DNA of 64,000 bases, taken from Curtobacterium sp. PhB115 (GTDB lineage Bacteria > Actinomycetota > Actinomycetes > Actinomycetales > Microbacteriaceae). A program made the translations under genes and the position numbers. The notes under the pieces are model-generated. The model was not told the DNA's origin and made no database searches. It saw only the letters and a program-made list of their open reading frames with translations. Of the stretch, positions 56,589-64,000 are shown piece by piece (within the stretch, counting starts at the first letter, position 1; the number at the start of each line of letters is the position of its first letter). Where the stretch lies: assembly GCF_003752025.1 (NCBI RefSeq), contig NZ_RJKR01000010.1, positions 62,001-126,000 of the forward strand, in the 5' to 3' direction.

Positions 56589-56758
56589 ACGCCCATGGTG
56601 CCAGAGGTGGGGTCGGAGTGAATACGCCCCGTTCGTCACATTCGTCCCATCCGTCACATCCGGCTCTCTGGTTGACTTGGGAATCACGCCATGCCAGCGT
56701 TGTGCCACCTGTGAGTGCGCGCACGATGCACGGCTCACACGAGATCAGGGAGAAACCC

Positions 56759-58081
56759 GTGGACAACGTTGCAGACGAAGACGCCCGGCGCGCTCGATCC
56801 GCCCGGTTCGCGACCGTACCCATCGTCCTCGCCGGGACGATCGCGGTGACCGCCGGCCTGACCGGCCCGATCGCGCACGCCGAACCACGGCACGACGACC
56901 AGGACTCGAACGCCAAGCGGCACGTCGACCAGGACCGCAACGTCGGGAACCGACCGGTGTTCGGCACCGCCGTCGCACGCCCCGCCCAGACCACCGTCAC
57001 GACGGTCGCGGCGACGAAGTCCCCTGCGACCGCAGCACCCACGACCTACACCGTCCGGCAGGGCGACACGGTCTCCGGCATCGCCGCCCGGTACGGCCTG
57101 TCCGCGCAGGAGGTCCTGGTCCGGAACGGGCTCGGCTGGAACACGATCATCCACCCCGGGCAGACGCTGCACCTCGCCTCGACCCCCGCGGTGACGACGG
57201 CCTCGGTGCGGACCGCGACGACCTCCGGGTCGGGCTCGACCTCCGGCTCGGGTTCGAGCACGTCCAGCTACCACGTCAAGTCCGGCGACACGGTGTCCGG
57301 CATCGCGTCACGGGTGGGCGTGTCGACGACGGCGCTCCTCAGCGCGAACAAGCTGTCGCCGCGCTCCGTGATCTACCCCGGGCAGACGCTCCGGGTGCCG
57401 CACGGCTCGACGGGCAGCGCATCGGTGTCCACGGCGTCGTCGGGGTCGTCGACGTCGTCGACGTCGTCGTCGTCGGTCAAAATCTCGGCCGGTGACACCA
57501 TCGGCTCCATCGCGGCGTCGCACCACGTGTCCGTCGCATCGCTCCTGTCGGCGAACGGGCTCAGCTACACGAGCACGATCTACGCCGGGAAGACGCTCGT
57601 GATCCCGGGCGCTGCCGTCTCGACGGGGTCGGGTTCGGGTGCCGCCTCGTCCGGTGCCGCGGTGAGCTCCGCCGTCGGGCTGAGCGCGGAGCAGCGCGGG
57701 AACGCCGCGACGATCGTCTCCGTCGGCCGTTCCCTCGGTGTGTCCGACCGCGGCATCGTCGTCGCCCTCGCGGCCGCGATGCAGGAGTCGAGCCTCCGGA
57801 ACCTGCCGCACGGCGACCGCGACTCGATCGGCCTGTTCCAGCAGCGCCCGAGCCAGGGTTGGGGAACGGCGACGCAGCTGCAGGACCCCGTGTACGCCAC
57901 GAAGGCCTTCTTCGGCGGCCGGGCCAACCCGAACCCCGGCAAGACCCGCGGGCTGCTCGACGTCAACGGCTGGTCGTCGATGAGCATCACCGACGCCGCA
58001 CAGGCCGTCCAGTTGTCCGCCTACCCGAAGGCCTACGCACACTGGGCGTCCGCCGCCGAGAGCTGGCTGGCGACGCTCTGA
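56759..58081 (+). CDS. Secreted LysM protein with a lytic-transglycosylase-like domain
   Basis: Exported peptidoglycan-binding protein, 440 aa from GTG at 56759 with AGGGAG 6 nt upstream. The signal sequence has a basic N-region and a hydrophobic core (TVPIVLAGTIAVTAGLTGPI) ending near AHAEP. Three LysM repeats follow: TYTVRQGDTVSGIAARYGLS, SYHVKSGDTVSGIASRVGVS and VKISAGDTIGSIAASHHVSV, joined by Ser/Thr linkers. The C-terminal domain has ALAAAMQESSLRNL, with a Glu placed like a transglycosylase catalytic residue, and SIGLFQQRPSQGWGT. It probably binds or cleaves wall glycan. It lies between the Rv2175c homologue and pknL. Confidence 0.88.
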   Translation: MDNVADEDARRARSARFATVPIVLAGTIAVTAGLTGPIAHAEPRHDDQDSNAKRHVDQDRNVGNRPVFGTAVARPAQTTVTTVAATKSPATAAPTTYTVRQGDTVSGIAARYGLSAQEVLVRNGLGWNTIIHPGQTLHLASTPAVTTASVRTATTSGSGSTSGSGSSTSSYHVKSGDTVSGIASRVGVSTTALLSANKLSPRSVIYPGQTLRVPHGSTGSASVSTASSGSSTSSTSSSSVKISAGDTIGSIAASHHVSVASLLSANGLSYTSTIYAGKTLVIPGAAVSTGSGSGAASSGAAVSSAVGLSAEQRGNAATIVSVGRSLGVSDRGIVVALAAAMQESSLRNLPHGDRDSIGLFQQRPSQGWGTATQLQDPVYATKAFFGGRANPNPGKTRGLLDVNGWSSMSITDAAQAVQLSAYPKAYAHWASAAESWLATL

Positions 58082-58159
58082 CCCGCCCAGACGTCATCCC
58101 CGAGATCGAGATTCGGTCACGACCGGTGCGCCGGTGCGGGCTCTCCCGGTCCGGATTCG

Positions 58160-58165
58160 TAGAAT
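58160..58165 (+). promoter_or_regulatory. -10 box placing a leaderless start at pknL
   Basis: TAGAAT ends 7 nt before the ATG at 58173 and there is no ribosome site in between, which favours a leaderless mRNA. No convincing -35. Confidence 0.5.
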
Positions 58166-58172
58166 ACGGCCG

Positions 58173-60254
58173 ATGAGCACCAACGCCGCCACGGATCCGA
58201 TGATCGGTCGCATGATCGATCAGCGGTACCGCGTCCGCTCGCGCATCGCGCGGGGCGGCATGGCGACCGTGTACCTCGCCACCGACGTGCGCCTCGAGCG
58301 ACGCGTCGCGATCAAGATCATGCACGGGCACCTGGCCGACGACCAGGCCTTCCGGGAGCGCTTCATCCAAGAGGCCCGCTCGGCCGCCCGCCTGTCGCAC
58401 CCCAACCTCGTCGGCGTCTACGACCAGGGCGCCGAGGACGACACCGCGTACATCGTCATGGAGTACATCCCCGGCATCACGCTGCGGGACCTGCTGCAGG
58501 AGCACCACGCCCTGACGCCCGAGCAGGCGACGGACATCCTCCGTGCGGTCCTCGCCGGGCTGGCCTCCGCGCACCGCGCCGGCATCGTGCACCGCGACCT
58601 GAAGCCCGAGAACGTCCTGCTCGCCGACGACGGGCGCATCAAGCTCGGTGACTTCGGGCTGGCGCGGGCCACCACCGCGAACACCGCGACCGGGGCCGCT
58701 CTGCTCGGCACGATCGCCTACCTGTCGCCCGAACTCGTCACACGCGGCGCCGCCGACTCCCGCAGCGACATCTACGCGCTCGGCATCATGCTCTACGAGA
58801 TGCTCACCGGCGAGCAGCCGTACAAGGGCGAGCAGCCGATGCAGATCGCCTACCAGCACGCGAACGACTCCGTGCCGGCGCCGAGCGCCGCCGTCGCCGG
58901 GGTCCCGCCGGAACTCGACGAACTCGTCGCCTGGTCGACGGCCCGCGACCCCGAGGACCGCCCCCGCGACGCCCGCGAGATGCTCGACCACATGGCCGGC
59001 AACCAGCAGCGCGCCACCGGCCAGTACCGCACGGCGGTGCTCCGCCCCGAGAACGCGACCGCGATCCTGCCGTCCGGCGGTGGAGCCGGCAGCGCAGCCG
59101 GGGCTCCCGGTGCAAACACGCTCGCGGCCGGGGCTGCGGCGGCAGCTCCGTCGTCGCCGGACTCCGCCGACGCCACCGCGATCATCCAGAGCCCGGACCG
59201 CGGGCGTCCGGTGAACCGCGGGCGGAACGCGCCTCCCGGTCCCCGTCGGACCGGCTCGCAACCCGGCGTGCTCTCCCCCGCGGGCCAGCGCCTCGCCGAC
59301 CAGTCCGCGAAGCGTCGCAAGCGCGGCTGGATCCTGCTGTCCGTCGTCGTCGTGCTCGCCCTGATCGGCGCCGGCTTCGGCTGGTACTTCGGCCCCGGGC
59401 CGGGTGGCAACGTGCGGATCCCGGAAGTCACGGGCAAGTCGGTCTCGCAGGCCCGGCAACTGCTCGAAGCCCAGGGCCTGCACGCGGCGTCGAAGACCGG
59501 AACCCGGTTCGACGCCGTCGTCGCGAAGGGACAGGTGTCCACGACGAAGCCCGCCGCCCAACGTGAGGTCCAGAGGGGCAGCGCGGTGCAGCTCGTCGTG
59601 TCGAGCGGTCCGCGGATGATCGCGCTCCCGGCGATCGTCGGACAGCCGATCTCGACCGTGACGGCCGCGCTCGACGACGACTTCGAGCTGCAGGACAACC
59701 GCTACGAGTTCTCGGCGGACGCCGCGAAGGACACCGTCATCGCGGCGACCGGACGGGCATCCGGCGGCAAGGCACTCGACCTGACGTCGGTGAAGGCCTA
59801 CGGCGAGACCGGCCCGGTCACGCTCACGGTGTCGCTCGGACCGGTGCCGGACGTGGTGGGGAAGACCGTCGACGAGGCCTCGGCAGCGCTCGACGACGTC
59901 GGGCTCATCCTCGGCGCGCGGACGGAGGAGTACGACGAGTCCGTCCCCTCGGGGCAGATCGTCTCCGCCGCCGTGCAGGACTCCCCGGCCGTCCGTGGGA
60001 GCGCGGTGGACGTCGTCGTGTCGAAGGGCCCGACGCCGATCACGGTGCCGGAGGACGGCGTCGTCGGCGAGACGATCAACGACGCCACCGCGACGCTCGA
60101 GGGCCTCGGGCTCAAGGTCTCCGTGCCGGACTGCACGAACATCCTCTGCGGCTTCTACGACTGGAAGTCCAAGTTGCCGGTGACCGGCACCGACCCGGGC
60201 GCCGGAGCCACGGTGTACCGCGGCGACACGGTGACGCTCTCCTACGACCAGTAG
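58173..60254 (+). CDS. pknL: Ser/Thr protein kinase with four PASTA domains (PknL type)
   Basis: Membrane receptor kinase, 693 aa. Kinase domain at 17-275: glycine loop IARGGMATVY, Lys48 in VAIKIM, HRDLKPEN at 140-147 (Asp142), DFG at 160-162, then GTIAYLSPEL. A Gly/Ala/Pro linker with several Thr-Ala or Thr-Gly spots leads to one membrane helix at about 386-407. Outside, four PASTA repeats start IPEVTGKSVSQARQLL, LPAIVGQPISTVTAAL, VPDVVGKTVDEASAAL and the final VPEDGVVGETINDATATLEG, binding peptidoglycan fragments or lipid II. The start fits the TAGAAT promoter. Rv2175c nearby is the known substrate type. Confidence 0.95.
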   Translation: MSTNAATDPMIGRMIDQRYRVRSRIARGGMATVYLATDVRLERRVAIKIMHGHLADDQAFRERFIQEARSAARLSHPNLVGVYDQGAEDDTAYIVMEYIPGITLRDLLQEHHALTPEQATDILRAVLAGLASAHRAGIVHRDLKPENVLLADDGRIKLGDFGLARATTANTATGAALLGTIAYLSPELVTRGAADSRSDIYALGIMLYEMLTGEQPYKGEQPMQIAYQHANDSVPAPSAAVAGVPPELDELVAWSTARDPEDRPRDAREMLDHMAGNQQRATGQYRTAVLRPENATAILPSGGGAGSAAGAPGANTLAAGAAAAAPSSPDSADATAIIQSPDRGRPVNRGRNAPPGPRRTGSQPGVLSPAGQRLADQSAKRRKRGWILLSVVVVLALIGAGFGWYFGPGPGGNVRIPEVTGKSVSQARQLLEAQGLHAASKTGTRFDAVVAKGQVSTTKPAAQREVQRGSAVQLVVSSGPRMIALPAIVGQPISTVTAALDDDFELQDNRYEFSADAAKDTVIAATGRASGGKALDLTSVKAYGETGPVTLTVSLGPVPDVVGKTVDEASAALDDVGLILGARTEEYDESVPSGQIVSAAVQDSPAVRGSAVDVVVSKGPTPITVPEDGVVGETINDATATLEGLGLKVSVPDCTNILCGFYDWKSKLPVTGTDPGAGATVYRGDTVTLSYDQ

Positions 60255-60270
60255 GCGCCGCCGCGGCCGC

Positions 60271-60356
60271 GCCCGCGCCCGACTTTCGGGCTCAGCGACA
60301 GTTCGCGCGCACCCCGGCGCGTGGACTGTCGCTCACCCCGCGAAGTCGGCGCGGGC
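60271..60356. repeat. 86-bp palindrome with GCGACAGTTC core, copy I
   Basis: Imperfect palindrome with outer arms GCCCGCGCC/GGCGCGGGC, then CGACTT/AAGTCG and AGCGACAGTTC facing GGACTGTCGCT. It follows pknL in the 264-bp spacer between the convergent pknL and aroG genes. Confidence 0.85.
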
Positions 60357-60375
60357 CCGGAACGCACCACGACGA

Positions 60376-60419
60376 CGGCCGGGAGGCACGGTGCCAGCTG
60401 GCACCGCGCCTCCCGGCCG
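60376..60419. terminator. Module 1 palindrome between pknL and aroG
   Basis: CGGCCGGGAGGC and GCCTCCCGGCCG arms with inner GGTGCC/GGCACC and an AGCT loop; only one two-base mismatch (AC against GC) in a 20-bp stem. It likely ends transcription from both sides. Confidence 0.85.
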
Positions 60420-60429
60420 ACGTTGCGCT

Positions 60430-60502
60430 GCCGACTTCCGGGCTGAGCGACAGTTCTCGGGGCCGCAGCCGCGAGAACTGTCGCCCGGCGCGAAGAGTCG
60501 GC
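60430..60502. repeat. 73-bp palindrome with GCGACAGTTC core, copy II
   Basis: Outer arms GCCGACT/AGTCGGC and inner GAGCGACAGTTCTCG facing CGAGAACTGTCGC. It mirrors copy I on the other side of the module 1 palindrome, giving a symmetric three-part structure. Confidence 0.85.
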
Positions 60503-60518
60503 GCGAGGGCGCGGCGCG

Positions 60519-61904
60519 CTACGCGCGCACGTGCGGGTGCGCGCTGAGCTCCTCGGCCACGAGGAACGCGAGCTCGAGCGACTGCATGTGGTTCAAGCGC
60601 GGGTCGCAGAGGGACTCGTAGCGGGTCGCGAGGGTGGCCTCGTCGATGTGCTCCGAGCCGCCCAAGCACTCCGTGACGTCGTCACCGGTGAGCTCCACGT
60701 GCATGCCGCCCGGGTACGTGCCGACCTCGCGGTGCGCCTCGAAGAAGCCGAGGACCTCGTCCACGACGTCGTCGAACCGACGGGTCTTGTACCCGGTGGG
60801 CGTGGTGAGGCCGTTGCCGTGCATCGGGTCGGTGACCCACAGCGGGTTGGCGTCCATGCCCTTGATCGCCTCGAGCAGCTTGGGCAGCTCGTCGCGGATC
60901 TTGCCGGCGCCCATGCGGGTGATGAACGTCAGGCGGCCGGGCTCACGGTTCGGGTCGAGCTTGTCGACCAGGGCCTTCATGTCGTCCACCGACGTGGTCG
61001 GGCCGAGCTTCACACCGATCGGGTTCCGCACCCGCGACAGGAAGTCCACGTGGGCGCCGTCGAGGTCGCGCGTGCGCTCACCGATCCAGATGAAGTGCCC
61101 GGACGTGTCGTACGCCAGACCGGAGCGGGAGTCGATGCGGGTCATCGGGCGCTCGTAGTCCATGAGCAGCCCCTCGTGCGAGGCGTAGAACTCGACGTGC
61201 TTGAGCGCCTCGAAGTCGGCACCGCAGGCGTCCATGAAGCGGATCGCGCGGTCGATCTCCTTCGCGAGGTGCTCGTAGCGGGCGTTCGCCGGGTTCGACG
61301 CGAAGCCCTTGTTCCACGAGTGCACCTGCCGCAGGTCGGCGAAGCCACCCTGGGTGAAGGCACGGACGAGGTTCAGCGTCGACGCGGCCGTGTGGTAGCC
61401 CTGCACCAGACGGCGCGGGTCGGCCTGACGGCTCTCCGGCGTGAAGTCGTAGCCGTTCACGATGTCACCGCGGTAGGCGGGCAACGTGACGTCACCACGG
61501 GTCTCGAAGTCGCTCGAGCGCGGCTTGGCGAACTGCCCGGCCATGCGGCCCATCTTGATGACGGGCATCGACGCGCCGTACGTCAGCACGACGGCCATCT
61601 GCAGGATCGTCTTGACGCGGTCGCGGATGGAGTCGGCGGTGGCGCCGGCGAAGGTCTCGGCGCAGTCACCGCCCTGCAGCAGGAACGCCTTGCCCTGGGC
61701 CGCCGCGGCGAGCCGCTCACGGAGCTTGTCGACCTCGCCCGCGAAGACGAGCGGCGGCAGCGTGGCGATCTCCGCCGATGCAGCCTCGGCCGCAGCGGCG
61801 TCCGGCCACGTGGGCTGCTGCTTGATGGGGAGCGTCCGCCAATAGTCGAGGCCCTCGATGACGTCCGGATCCTGCAGGGCGACGAAGTCGGTCGACTCGA
61901 ACAA
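60519..61904 (-). CDS. aroG: 3-deoxy-7-phosphoheptulonate synthase, class II
   Basis: First step of the shikimate pathway: phosphoenolpyruvate plus erythrose 4-phosphate to DAHP. 461 aa. Plant/mycobacterial-type motifs: FLLQGGDCAETFAGATADSI, GRMAGQFAKPRSSDFE, LPAYRGDIVNGYDFTPESR, ASHEGLLMDYERPMTR, GHFIWIGERTR and WVTDPMHGNGLTTPTGYKTR. The TTG at 61904 is chosen because GAGGT lies 7 nt upstream and the protein then starts close to the family start; an ATG at 61991 has no such site. M. tuberculosis also has aroG near pknL. Confidence 0.95.
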   Translation of the reverse strand: MFESTDFVALQDPDVIEGLDYWRTLPIKQQPTWPDAAAAEAASAEIATLPPLVFAGEVDKLRERLAAAAQGKAFLLQGGDCAETFAGATADSIRDRVKTILQMAVVLTYGASMPVIKMGRMAGQFAKPRSSDFETRGDVTLPAYRGDIVNGYDFTPESRQADPRRLVQGYHTAASTLNLVRAFTQGGFADLRQVHSWNKGFASNPANARYEHLAKEIDRAIRFMDACGADFEALKHVEFYASHEGLLMDYERPMTRIDSRSGLAYDTSGHFIWIGERTRDLDGAHVDFLSRVRNPIGVKLGPTTSVDDMKALVDKLDPNREPGRLTFITRMGAGKIRDELPKLLEAIKGMDANPLWVTDPMHGNGLTTPTGYKTRRFDDVVDEVLGFFEAHREVGTYPGGMHVELTGDDVTECLGGSEHIDEATLATRYESLCDPRLNHMQSLELAFLVAEELSAHPHVRA

Positions 61905-61997
61905 GGGCGTTACCTCGGTGTTCTGTGCGGGCGGCCCGGCGGCGTGTGTCCACGCGACGACACGGGCGTCCCGGCGGAGTGCCGGGACCATCAGAGC

Positions 61998-62723
61998 CTA
62001 ACGTGCGGGCGTCGTCTTCCGTTCCCGCATGACGGCCTCGCGCGCGGTGCTCGCGCGTTCCTTGACACTCGTCGCGTAGACGTCGACGTACTCCTGGCGG
62101 CTCAGCCCGGCGAGCTCGTGCATGACCTCGTCCGTCACGCTGCGCAGGATGAAGCGGTCCGTCTCGAACCCCTGGAAGCGCGAGAAGTCGAGGGGCTTGC
62201 CGAACACGACGCCGACCCGCTTGATCTTCGGGAAGCGCTGGCCGATCTGCTGGACCTCGCGCGTGCCGACCATCGCGACCGGCACGACGAGCACGCGGCC
62301 CTCGAGGATCATCCGCGCGATGCCGGTGCGGCCGCGGTACAGCTTGCCGTCGGGGCTGCGGGTGCCCTCGGGGTAGATGCCGAGCTGCTCACCGCGGGCC
62401 AGGACCTGCAGGCCGGTGCGGAGCGACGCCTCGGACGCCTTGCCGCCGGAGCGGTCGATCGGCAGCTGGCCGATGGCGTTGAAGAACGTCTTCGTCGCCC
62501 AGCCCTTCAGCCCCCGACCGGTGAAGTAGTCGCTCTTCGCCAGGAACGACAGCCGCCGGTCGAGCACCGCCGGCAGGATCACCGAGTCGATGAACGAGAT
62601 GTGGTTGGACGCGAAGATCACCGGGCCCTTGGTGGGCACGTACTCGCGTCCGACCACCCACGGGCGGAACAGGGTGAGGATGAGCGGGCCGAGCAGGAAG
62701 TTCTTCAGCAGCCAGTAGGTCAT
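61998..62723 (-). CDS. plsC: 1-acyl-glycerol-3-phosphate acyltransferase (PlsC family)
   Basis: Transfers an acyl chain to lysophosphatidic acid or a related acceptor at the membrane. 241 aa with an N-terminal hydrophobic segment (YWLLKNFLLGPLILTLF). The catalytic H-x4-D is in FASNHISFIDSVILP, and YPEGTRSPDGKLYRGRTG holds the glycerol phosphate-binding part. The C-terminus is basic. It belongs with aroG in the same order as Rv2178c-Rv2182c of mycobacteria. The acceptor could instead be a mannosyl lipid. Confidence 0.92.
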   Translation of the reverse strand: MTYWLLKNFLLGPLILTLFRPWVVGREYVPTKGPVIFASNHISFIDSVILPAVLDRRLSFLAKSDYFTGRGLKGWATKTFFNAIGQLPIDRSGGKASEASLRTGLQVLARGEQLGIYPEGTRSPDGKLYRGRTGIARMILEGRVLVVPVAMVGTREVQQIGQRFPKIKRVGVVFGKPLDFSRFQGFETDRFILRSVTDEVMHELAGLSRQEYVDVYATSVKERASTAREAVMRERKTTPAR

Positions 62724-62771
62724 CGACGACTCCAGGTGGTGGGGAGGCCCGGGTGGTGGGGACGCCTGACC

Positions 62772-63725
62772 CTACGCCGTCCGGGCGTGGATGCGGGCGA
62801 GGTCGGCCGCACCGACGACACCGGCGTCGTTGACGAGCTCGGCGATCACGAAGTCGGGCTCCGGGTGGTAGCCGCGCGCCGGCAGGTTGTTGAGGTACGC
62901 CTGCTTGATCGGGTCGAGCAGCCGGTCCCCCGCGCTGGCGACGCCACCGCCGAACACGAAGAGCTGGGGGTCGAGCACCGCCGAGAGCGAGGCGCAGGCC
63001 TCGCCGAGGTGCCGGCCGAGGCGTCGGAGCGCCGCGAGGGCACCCGGGTCGTCGGCGAGGATGAGGTCGCCGACGATCTTGCCGTCGAGCTCACCGCCGT
63101 TCGCATCGCGCGCGTCGGCCAGGGCGGAACCGATGCCGCCGGCGTCGGCGACGTCGTTCGCCATCCGCTGCAGGGCGCGGCCCGAGCCGTACTGCTCGAT
63201 GCAGCCGCGGGCGCCGCAGCCGCACGGCAGGCCGTTCGGGACGATGCGCAGGTGGCCGATCTCGCCGCCGGTGCCGAAGCCGCCGCGGAACAGGCGGTCC
63301 TCGGTCACGATGGCCCCGCCGACACCGGTGCCGATCGTGAGCATCGTCATGTCGGAGACCAGGCGACCGGCGCCGAAGCGGAACTCGGCCCAGCCGGCGG
63401 CGTTGGCGTCGTTGTCGACCGTGATGTGCAGGTCGCCGAGGCGCTGCTGCAGCTTCTGACGGAGGGGCTCGTTCCGCCACCGGATGTTCGGCGTGTAGTA
63501 GACGATCGACTGCGAGGCGTCGATGAACCCAGGAGCTGCGACGCCGACGGCGCCGACCTGGTGTTGCGAACTGAGTCGCTCGACCATCGAGACGACGTCG
63601 TCGAGCATGGCGTTCGGGTCCGCAGCGTTCGTGGCCACGCGGTCCTCGGCGACGATCTCGCCCAGTTCCGTCACGACCGCTCCCGCGATCTTGGTGCCCC
63701 CGATGTCGATTCCGATGGCGTGCAC
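62772..63725 (-). CDS. ROK-family glucokinase
   Basis: ATP-dependent sugar kinase, 317 aa, probably glucose to glucose 6-phosphate. N-terminal phosphate loop AIGIDIGGTKIAGAVV; sugar site DNDANAAGWAEFRFGAG; GTGVGGAIV; EIGHLRIVPNGLPCGCGARG with the ROK zinc signature CGCGARGC and CIEQYGSGRAL. The GTG at 63725 gives the usual family start (HAIGIDIGG). A TTG two codons earlier at 63731 with AGG upstream is also possible. Overlaps nothing and may have its own promoter in the 121 bp before the next divergent gene. Confidence 0.92.
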   Translation of the reverse strand: MHAIGIDIGGTKIAGAVVTELGEIVAEDRVATNAADPNAMLDDVVSMVERLSSQHQVGAVGVAAPGFIDASQSIVYYTPNIRWRNEPLRQKLQQRLGDLHITVDNDANAAGWAEFRFGAGRLVSDMTMLTIGTGVGGAIVTEDRLFRGGFGTGGEIGHLRIVPNGLPCGCGARGCIEQYGSGRALQRMANDVADAGGIGSALADARDANGGELDGKIVGDLILADDPGALAALRRLGRHLGEACASLSAVLDPQLFVFGGGVASAGDRLLDPIKQAYLNNLPARGYHPEPDFVIAELVNDAGVVGAADLARIHARTA

Positions 63726-63846
63726 GAGCAACGAGCCTACCGGTTCGCCGCGAAGTCACGGAACGCCCGGTGACGAGTCCTATGCTGGCGGTGTCGCCTC
63801 GGTGCTGAGGCGCACTCGAATCGAACCGGCAGACAAGGGAGTCACC

Positions 63847-64000
63847 GTGAACGATCAGCGGCCCGCTCGCAGCAGCGCCACCACCTCCGGCAAGCACGCC
63901 ACGCCACCGGACACCGGTCGCGAGACGACCGACACGCGCCGCGAGACGCCCGACAGCCGCCCGGTCGCGCCGGACCACGGCTCCGCCGCACGGCTCCTGA
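63847..64000 (+). CDS. Start of an unidentified gene (cut by window edge)
   Basis: GTG at 63847 with AAGGGAG 5 nt upstream opens a frame to the window end, 51 codons. The peptide is polar and disordered (KHATPPDTGRETTDTRRETP), rich in Thr, Arg, Pro and Asp, as in the cytoplasmic N-terminal tail of many actinobacterial membrane proteins. TATGCT at 63781-63786 may be its -10. The family cannot be named from this part. Confidence 0.7.
   Translation, partial: MNDQRPARSSATTSGKHATPPDTGRETTDTRRETPDSRPVAPDHGSAARLL

Noticed and set aside
61905..61991. ATG start for aroG at 61991
   Set aside because: The residues are Arg/Ala-rich and unlike the family, and a clear GAGGT site points to the TTG at 61904.
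60531..63773. A 1080-codon open frame opposite aroG, plsC and the glucokinase
   Set aside because: It spans three well-recognised genes and their spacers on the opposite strand and has no recognisable domain.

Overview
The window is GC-rich bacterial DNA (by eye about 70% GC, with strong G/C third positions) from an actinobacterium, most likely family Microbacteriaceae and possibly Curtobacterium or a close relative. This rests on gene content and order: a complete dcw cluster running into SepF, YggT, DivIVA, LspA, RluD and DnaE; the idsA / Rv2175c / PknL / class II DAHP synthase / PlsC neighbourhood known from mycobacteria; and a MurE whose substrate motif differs from the diaminopimelate type. 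The genus is an inference. I saw no tRNA, rRNA, CRISPR array, transposase or phage gene.

Layout. 1-7456: respiration and housekeeping, almost all on the minus strand: ctaD (cut by the window edge), ctaC, an ErpA-type Fe-S protein, an M20 dipeptidase, a DUF3043 membrane protein (plus strand), pyrD, nrdR, hisD. 7509-27246: a roughly 20-kb island between hisD and dnaE devoted to a cell-surface glycan. It holds a WsaF-like glycosyltransferase, six further GT2/GT4 proteins, a bifunctional GT2 + TagB/TagF-type protein, two SGNH-type esterase/acyltransferase candidates, a hexapeptide acyltransferase, a two-gene ABC-2 polysaccharide exporter and a tiny zinc-ribbon-like gene. The genes would build, decorate and export a teichoic-acid-like or rhamnan-like polymer. 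27304-32113: a phosphotransferase, a DUF2200 protein and dnaE. 33136-53698: a near-continuous minus-strand division and wall operon, listed here from its 5' end: mraZ, rsmH, ftsL-like, ftsI, murE, murF, mraY, murD, ftsW, murG, murC, ftsQ, ftsZ, yggS, sepF, yggT, divIVA, lspA, rluD. Most junctions overlap by 4-32 bp. 54494-64000: DUF3040, idsA, an Rv2175c homologue, a LysM protein, pknL, aroG (class II), plsC, a ROK glucokinase and the start of one more gene.

The most unusual non-coding content is a set of modular intergenic palindromes. Three modules recur: a GGAGGC...GCCTCC palindrome, a palindrome containing GCGACAGTTC or GGGCGACAnTTCGTGACCCC, and a hairpin with GTGAGCAGAAATGGTCG arms. They act as gene-end hairpins, occur singly or combined, and form two tandem arrays: four 194-bp units ahead of dnaE and two units of about 230 bp ahead of mraZ. 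One copy lies inside the 5' end of yggS and a degenerate copy frames an insertion in murF. The mraZ upstream region also carries eight GTGGRG boxes in two groups with roughly 10-bp phasing that look like MraZ operators.

Coordinates and start sites were read by eye from sequence, with Shine-Dalgarno sequences and overlaps deciding starts where possible. No alignment, database search or folding calculation was run.
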